A stretch of 64,000 nucleotides of DNA, from NCBI GenBank assembly GCA_027475525.1, contig JAMWFC010000026.1, forward strand, positions 62,001 to 126,000, given 5' to 3'. A program made the translations under genes and the position numbers. This DNA is from Macrolepiota albuminosa (Eukaryota > Basidiomycota > Agaricomycetes > Agaricales > Agaricaceae). Shown here one piece after another: positions 59,370-64,000 of this stretch (its first letter is position 1; each line of letters starts with the position of its first letter). Under the pieces are notes generated by a model. It did not search any database, was not told where the DNA came from, and saw nothing but the letters and a program-made list of their open reading frames with translations.

Positions 59370-61690
59370 GTGCTCACTATTAGCCAGACTGTTCTGATTG
59401 ATCAGCATTCAAAGATCTTGCATTTGGAAGATAAAAACAATGCACTAAAAACTCAGCTTTGTGATACTACAAGTGGTACTGTCAATCAAGTACAGTAGCT
59501 CATGCATTTGTCAGGAGATCCTTATCTCTTCCCTTTTTCACTTCTTTTTCCTTCATTCTTTCTTCATTAATTTGCTTATTTTCTCTGTCATTTTTGTTAC
59601 TTTACTGCTTCTATTCTTTCAACACTATCTAATAGTACTACTTTCAGCCTTTGAGGTGCTCTGGTTCTTTAGCTATCATTCAGACAAGTGTGGCCCCTTC
59701 AATACTGCATACAGGCCACTTACATAAGCCAGAGTTTGTTCCTTGTTTGTGCAATTGTTGGTATTGTCAATTTTCAAGTTTTTTAAGGTATTGTTGTCCT
59801 GTACAATTGTTTTTCATGCTTCAGAGGCTCCAGAAGCATCCAACCTGGCATAAAAAATTCCTAGACTTGTTCTCTTTGGATCTCCCTCTGCCAGGTGAGT
59901 AGTTATTATGATATTGTTAGTAAATACTCTAATATACTTTGGGTCTTCCTCTGCCAGCTGTAGCCATAGCCTCCAGAGGCTGCCCTTACAGCATCTTTGT
60001 CTTGTTTCTCACAAGTCTGAGATCATCTGTTTCTCAAAAAAGTATAGCATCATGTTTGAGCTCTGGCCAGATGAGGCTACTTTCCTTCAATGCTGCCCTA
60101 ACAGACACCCATCATTCAAAGATTCATCCATGACTTTGTCCATTGTAGATGAAGCTGCACTATACACTCTCTGTGCTATGTATGAGTTGTATGAGGTGAT
60201 GTCTTCTGAGTTTTATATCTTTATTGAGCAATTACAGGCATTTGAAAATGCAGTAAGTTTTAATTTTTTTTTGATATCTGATGCTACTCAGGATCAACTT
60301 TACTTGTTGTCATGTATTTTAGGTGCTCACCCAAGTTCAATCAGTTCACTCACTTCTGTCTCAAATATCTACAAGTTTGCTGATGGGATCTTTGCAAGAC
60401 TAAATATTTCCAGTGCCTGCTAGAATCAAAATTACAATTGCTCTGAAAACCAGGCCTGCCTCAGTCTCATCTCATGGAGGCTAAAATGCTCAAAGGTGAA
60501 GTACAACATCTTCTTCCTGATCTTCTATGCAGATTCTAAAATGATCTATTCTACCACAATGTTTTTAAACCTAGTTTTGATAAAAGTATATTACAATTAC
60601 CATGATTTATCTTAAGATCATTGTATTGATGTATTGCTTTTCTTTCATCAAGATTGCACAATTTTTATTATTTATTCCAGGGTCTTTAGCAAGCAGGAAG
60701 CTTTCACCAAATGCAATAGAGATAAAGTGAAGAAGCATCAAGACTACATCAAGGTTAATCTCAGCAGCAGCTAACATTGTAAGTATCTGGCATTATTAAA
60801 TAATACAATGCTATTTATACTGAGCTGTCCACTAGACCATCTACTTACTATCAGGAGACAAGAAGTTCAGTGCTATAGAAAAAATAATACAGATTCCCTA
60901 TAGTACTACATTCTGCAACTGCAAAAAAATTATTGACCAAATTGCCAGTAATTTCCAGTCATGGCTTGCAGATCTCTATACTAGATGAGATAAGGTAGTC
61001 TTCAAAGAGGTGCCAGATGTTATCCATCATTTGGATACATTGCTTGCATTTAATAAGCAGAAGGTTGCATGTTGGGCTTTACTAAATGCAACATCTGAAT
61101 CATTGAGTCATGATTCTTACACAGGCAAAATTTTTAACTGGTCCAAGAATGATTTTCAAGAACTAGACTACACTAGTATGAGTGATCTCATCTACTAGTC
61201 AACTTCCTTCTTATTTGACTGCAGAGCAGACTCCAGCTCCAGCTCTGACCTCAGATCTTTTCATACAGCAGCCTGCATTAGCTGCACCTTTTAATACATA
61301 TTTAACTCATAATATGCAGTCAGCTTCAGGAAAACCAACAGCTGCTTTTCCTCCTGAAATTACTTTCTTCAATTCTGAGCTTGAAGAAGGTAATAATATT
61401 AGTTCAGATTTTGAACTTGCTCTGGCATGGTACATCAAAAATCCCTACAGCTCTGATCTCTCTGATCTCAACTTGCTTTTTGTCAACAAAAATACAGCTT
61501 CATTTAATTTAGTGCCTGAATCATCTCAAGATACAAAGCCAGGAAAGCAAGAACAAAGCTCAGGCCATGGCCATGGTAGACCTGCTGGCAGAGGTAATCT
61601 TGGAGGGAAAGCTAAGAAGATTACTTCTGAATTAAAAGAGATTGGAGATACTGAAAAATTTTCTACAAGATGTTCTGGTTGGCTTTAGAA
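59370..61690 (+). pseudogene. Unknown coding fossil, interrupted by solo LTR copy B
   Basis: Exon-like blocks sit on both sides of the LTR at 59509-59990. Before it: LTISQTVLIDQHSKILHLED (from about 59370), a coiled-coil-like stretch. After it: SIVDEAALYTLCAMYELYEV (60142 onward), a GT...AG gap from 60252 to about 60322, then VHHLDTLLAF-type sequence near 61020 and a final frame 61182-61688. That frame is Ser/Pro-rich and ends in a Gly/Arg/Lys segment (GHGRPAGRGNLGGKAKK) resembling an AT-hook-like nucleic-acid-binding tail. I cannot name the family, and joining these pieces into one gene is inference. Confidence 0.35.
59509..59990 (+). repeat. Solo LTR, copy B, with imperfect target duplication
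   Basis: Begins TGTCAGG and ends CTTACA, 482 bp. Flanks are GCATT (59504-59508) and GCATC (59991-59995), a 5-bp duplication with one later change. It aligns with copy A (18255-18709) over nearly its whole length but has the extra 63-bp GT...AG unit at 59895-59957 and lacks about 30 bp that copy A has. Confidence 0.8.
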
Positions 61691-63728
61691 GTAGAAACTT
61701 GCAAGTTCTTTATTATCTTGCTATAAATATCTTGGTACAAAATCTTGTTCTATTCTTGTCAATGTGATGTCTTGGCAAATCAATGTATAATTCTGTAATA
61801 CACTTGCCTATATAATGTATATATACTTGTCAATAATACAATTTCCTATTACTTCTCTATATACAGTATACATAGTTGTTCTTTGCTTATAATTGTAAAG
61901 TGTTTAATTGCAATTGAGAGAGCTATTAGCAGAACTGCCTAAAAAATAAACCTGCTTTCCCTATATACATAATGGCAATATAGTCTACTGGTATTATAAT
62001 AAGTTTTCTTCACCTTTTATAGTCACAAGATTAGTTATTTGAATTTCATTTTTATTAACTAATTCTCACAAATAAATCTTCCCACTACTAAGGGACTGCA
62101 GTGGCTCAGCTGGCACTACTGCAGTCTCAAGAGAGGTTATATGATCTTTCAAGTGCAAAGCAAGAGTTTTCACTCCTGGCTGAGTGTGTCTGTGTAGAAA
62201 ACACCCTAAACACTATGTGGGTTCTTCAATGCTGCTGGACAGCCACTGCTCACATGTGCTGACCAGAGAGGCTTTGTTGTGCAGGCTAGATATGAGCAAT
62301 CAATCAGCATGTGACATAATAAAGCAATGTAACCACTAGTCTCATGTCTAACTAGGAAAAGAGAAGATTCCTGGTGTAATGGAATTGGGAGAGACAGCTT
62401 ACTGAAGAAGCAGGCCATAGCACAGGTAGGCAAGGAAAATAGAATGTCAAATAATGTTATAGCCCAGATTGCCAAAGTACTGTATAGCCCATTTGATCAG
62501 AATTAGCTGGGGGCACATAGACCCTGTCCTATGGGTTTGCTGATCTGAATCATTGCTGAAAGAAGAGTAGAGGGAATGGTGCTTTTAAAAATAGTCTGGG
62601 ATTAGGGAAGGTTAGAGTCATGGAGTCTCAGCCCTTTGTGACAAGCATTGCTAAGTGTAGCTGGGTTTAGAAAATTGAGATGGCACATCAGTGGCAGATA
62701 AGTTAGAGATTTCATAGTATGAACACCAGAAAGATCAAATTGTAGTAAAATAACTATGAGGTATAACTGGGATGCTTAAAAAAGCATTAGGCTTGAGTAC
62801 TTATCAGGTATGTCTGTAATTACTATCTCTTACTACACTGTAGGACTTAGAACATAGTTGGCTCAAGCATACAACCTTCTATATAGTCATGTACATAAAA
62901 ATAGATTTTTAAAACAAATAAAAACCAATCCCTCCTTCTTCTCTCCACTACTAATGACAAATAGTAATTGAATTAAATATAAGTATTAGTCTTTTTCCTG
63001 ACACTTCCACAGATTTGGTCTGAGCCTGATAATATGCAATTTTTTCTGTCATTAGTTAAACTGAATTAGGTCCTGGTCTGATCAGGCCTTGCACTTAATC
63101 AGGCTGGCACCTGATATGCCAATGCTTGTCTGGTCTATCTGGGTATCCCACTCTCCTCTAATAGGAAGGGTAAGAAAGGGGTCATATACTCTTCAAATTA
63201 GAGTTATTTTATTAGATTTTTTTGATATGGATAATATCTCATAAAATATGTGTGACCTGAAAAAATCAGAGTGAATTTCCAGGAGAAGCCAGTGGTGTTG
63301 TCATGGACATTGATTGACAGCTGTCAATGTTGTCTGGCACTTTCAACACCACCATCAATACCAACTACTATCATTGGTTATGGCTTTCAAAACGGTTGAG
63401 AGTTTCAAAATCTGACTGTTAAGAGATCATGAATATAGAGCCACTGATCCTTTGCACAGTATCTTAGATATATACTAGTAGAACCTATATCAACAAAGAA
63501 ATGAAGGGATGGAGCTACATCCTGATCGCGATGTAGGCAACAAGACTGGAAAAATGAGAAAAACAGATTCAAACAGCTCCAAATTTAAGTATCATTGAAC
63601 GTACTGCCACCAGAGTTTCTAGGATTCATGAAAGCATATAAAAAATGTTATATCCAAAGTTTCAGAGCATCCTGAATTGTGATGTGCGAGATACAAGTGT
63701 TAAAATGTCTGAGCATGACAATGGGTGA
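61690..63728. other. AT-rich region with a tRNA-like SINE head
   Basis: Mostly featureless. At 62096-62180 an A-box-like TGGCTCAGCTGG and a B-box-like GAGTTTTCACTCC are spaced as in a tRNA-derived SINE with an inserted spacer. The minus-strand frame at 62206-62475 has no recognisable features. Nothing else is supported. Confidence 0.35.
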
Positions 63729-64000
63729 TGTAAGGGCGACCTCTAGAGGCTGTGGCTCAGTCACACAGCTGGCAGAGGGAGATCCAAAGTGTATTAGAAT
63801 ATATATTGACAATATCAAGGTAGCTACTCACCTGGCAGAGGGAGATCCAAAGAGAACAAGTCTAGGGATTCCCTATGCCAGGTTGGACACTTCTGGGGCC
63901 TCTGAAGCATGGGAAACAACTGTACAGTACAACAAAACCTTAAAAACTCGAAAATTGCCTACACAAACACTTGTACAAATAAGGGGCAAACTCTGGCAAA
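63729..64000 (-). repeat. LTR copy C (minus strand, truncated by window edge)
   Basis: On the minus strand this segment reads into the same CTTACA end (63729-63734 on plus). Inward it matches copy A very closely, for example TGTACAGTTGTTTCCCATGC and TTCGAGTTTTTAAGGTTTTG. It holds the 63-bp unit (63769-63831). Its sequence is closer to A than to the more decayed B. It may be a solo LTR or one end of a full element outside the window. Confidence 0.8.

Overview
The window reads as nuclear DNA of a mushroom-forming basidiomycete (Agaricomycetes). The genes have many 49-64 bp GT-AG introns, down to a 10-nt exon. The decayed transposons belong to families abundant in that class: Ty3/gypsy chromoviruses, a KDZ transposase, a DIRS-like tyrosine-recombinase retroelement and a CACTA/Plavaka-like transposase. 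One gene ends in a DUF6699-like domain. The species cannot be named from the sequence. I found no rRNA gene, canonical tRNA gene or CRISPR array.

Layout. (1) 1-31.3 kb is a transposon graveyard. Two related chromodomain Ty3/gypsy elements stand head to tail (1-6145 and 6146-about 14990) and share one LTR. Both carry an extra long reading frame after pol. Then follow a KDZ transposase fossil (minus strand, 14.9-17.9 kb), an unknown basidiomycete ORF family split by a solo LTR with a perfect 5-bp target duplication, an opposing coiled-coil gene fossil, a cluster of tRNA-like SINE copies (23.0-24.4 kb), low-complexity DNA, a DIRS-like element (25.9-29.3 kb) and a MITE-like insertion (30.35-30.92 kb). 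(2) 31.5-55.5 kb is a gene island with long spacers: an HMG-box factor (minus), an F-box-like protein, a DUF6699-like protein, an aldo-keto reductase and a myo-inositol oxygenase (all plus). The spacers at 36-46.4 kb are rich in microsatellites and tandem duplications. (3) 55.8-64 kb returns to transposon fossils, with a second solo LTR of the family seen at 18 kb and a third copy, inverted, running off the right edge.

Function. The only clear metabolic pairing is the aldo-keto reductase and myo-inositol oxygenase, adjacent on one strand. They could carry myo-inositol to D-glucuronate to L-gulonate. The rest is transposon biology: most frames are broken, and where two copies can be compared many nonsense and catalytic-site changes are G-to-A or C-to-T transitions. 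The two items most worth following are the extra post-pol frame of the gypsy elements and a 63-bp GT...AG unit in the LTR family that is precisely absent from one copy.
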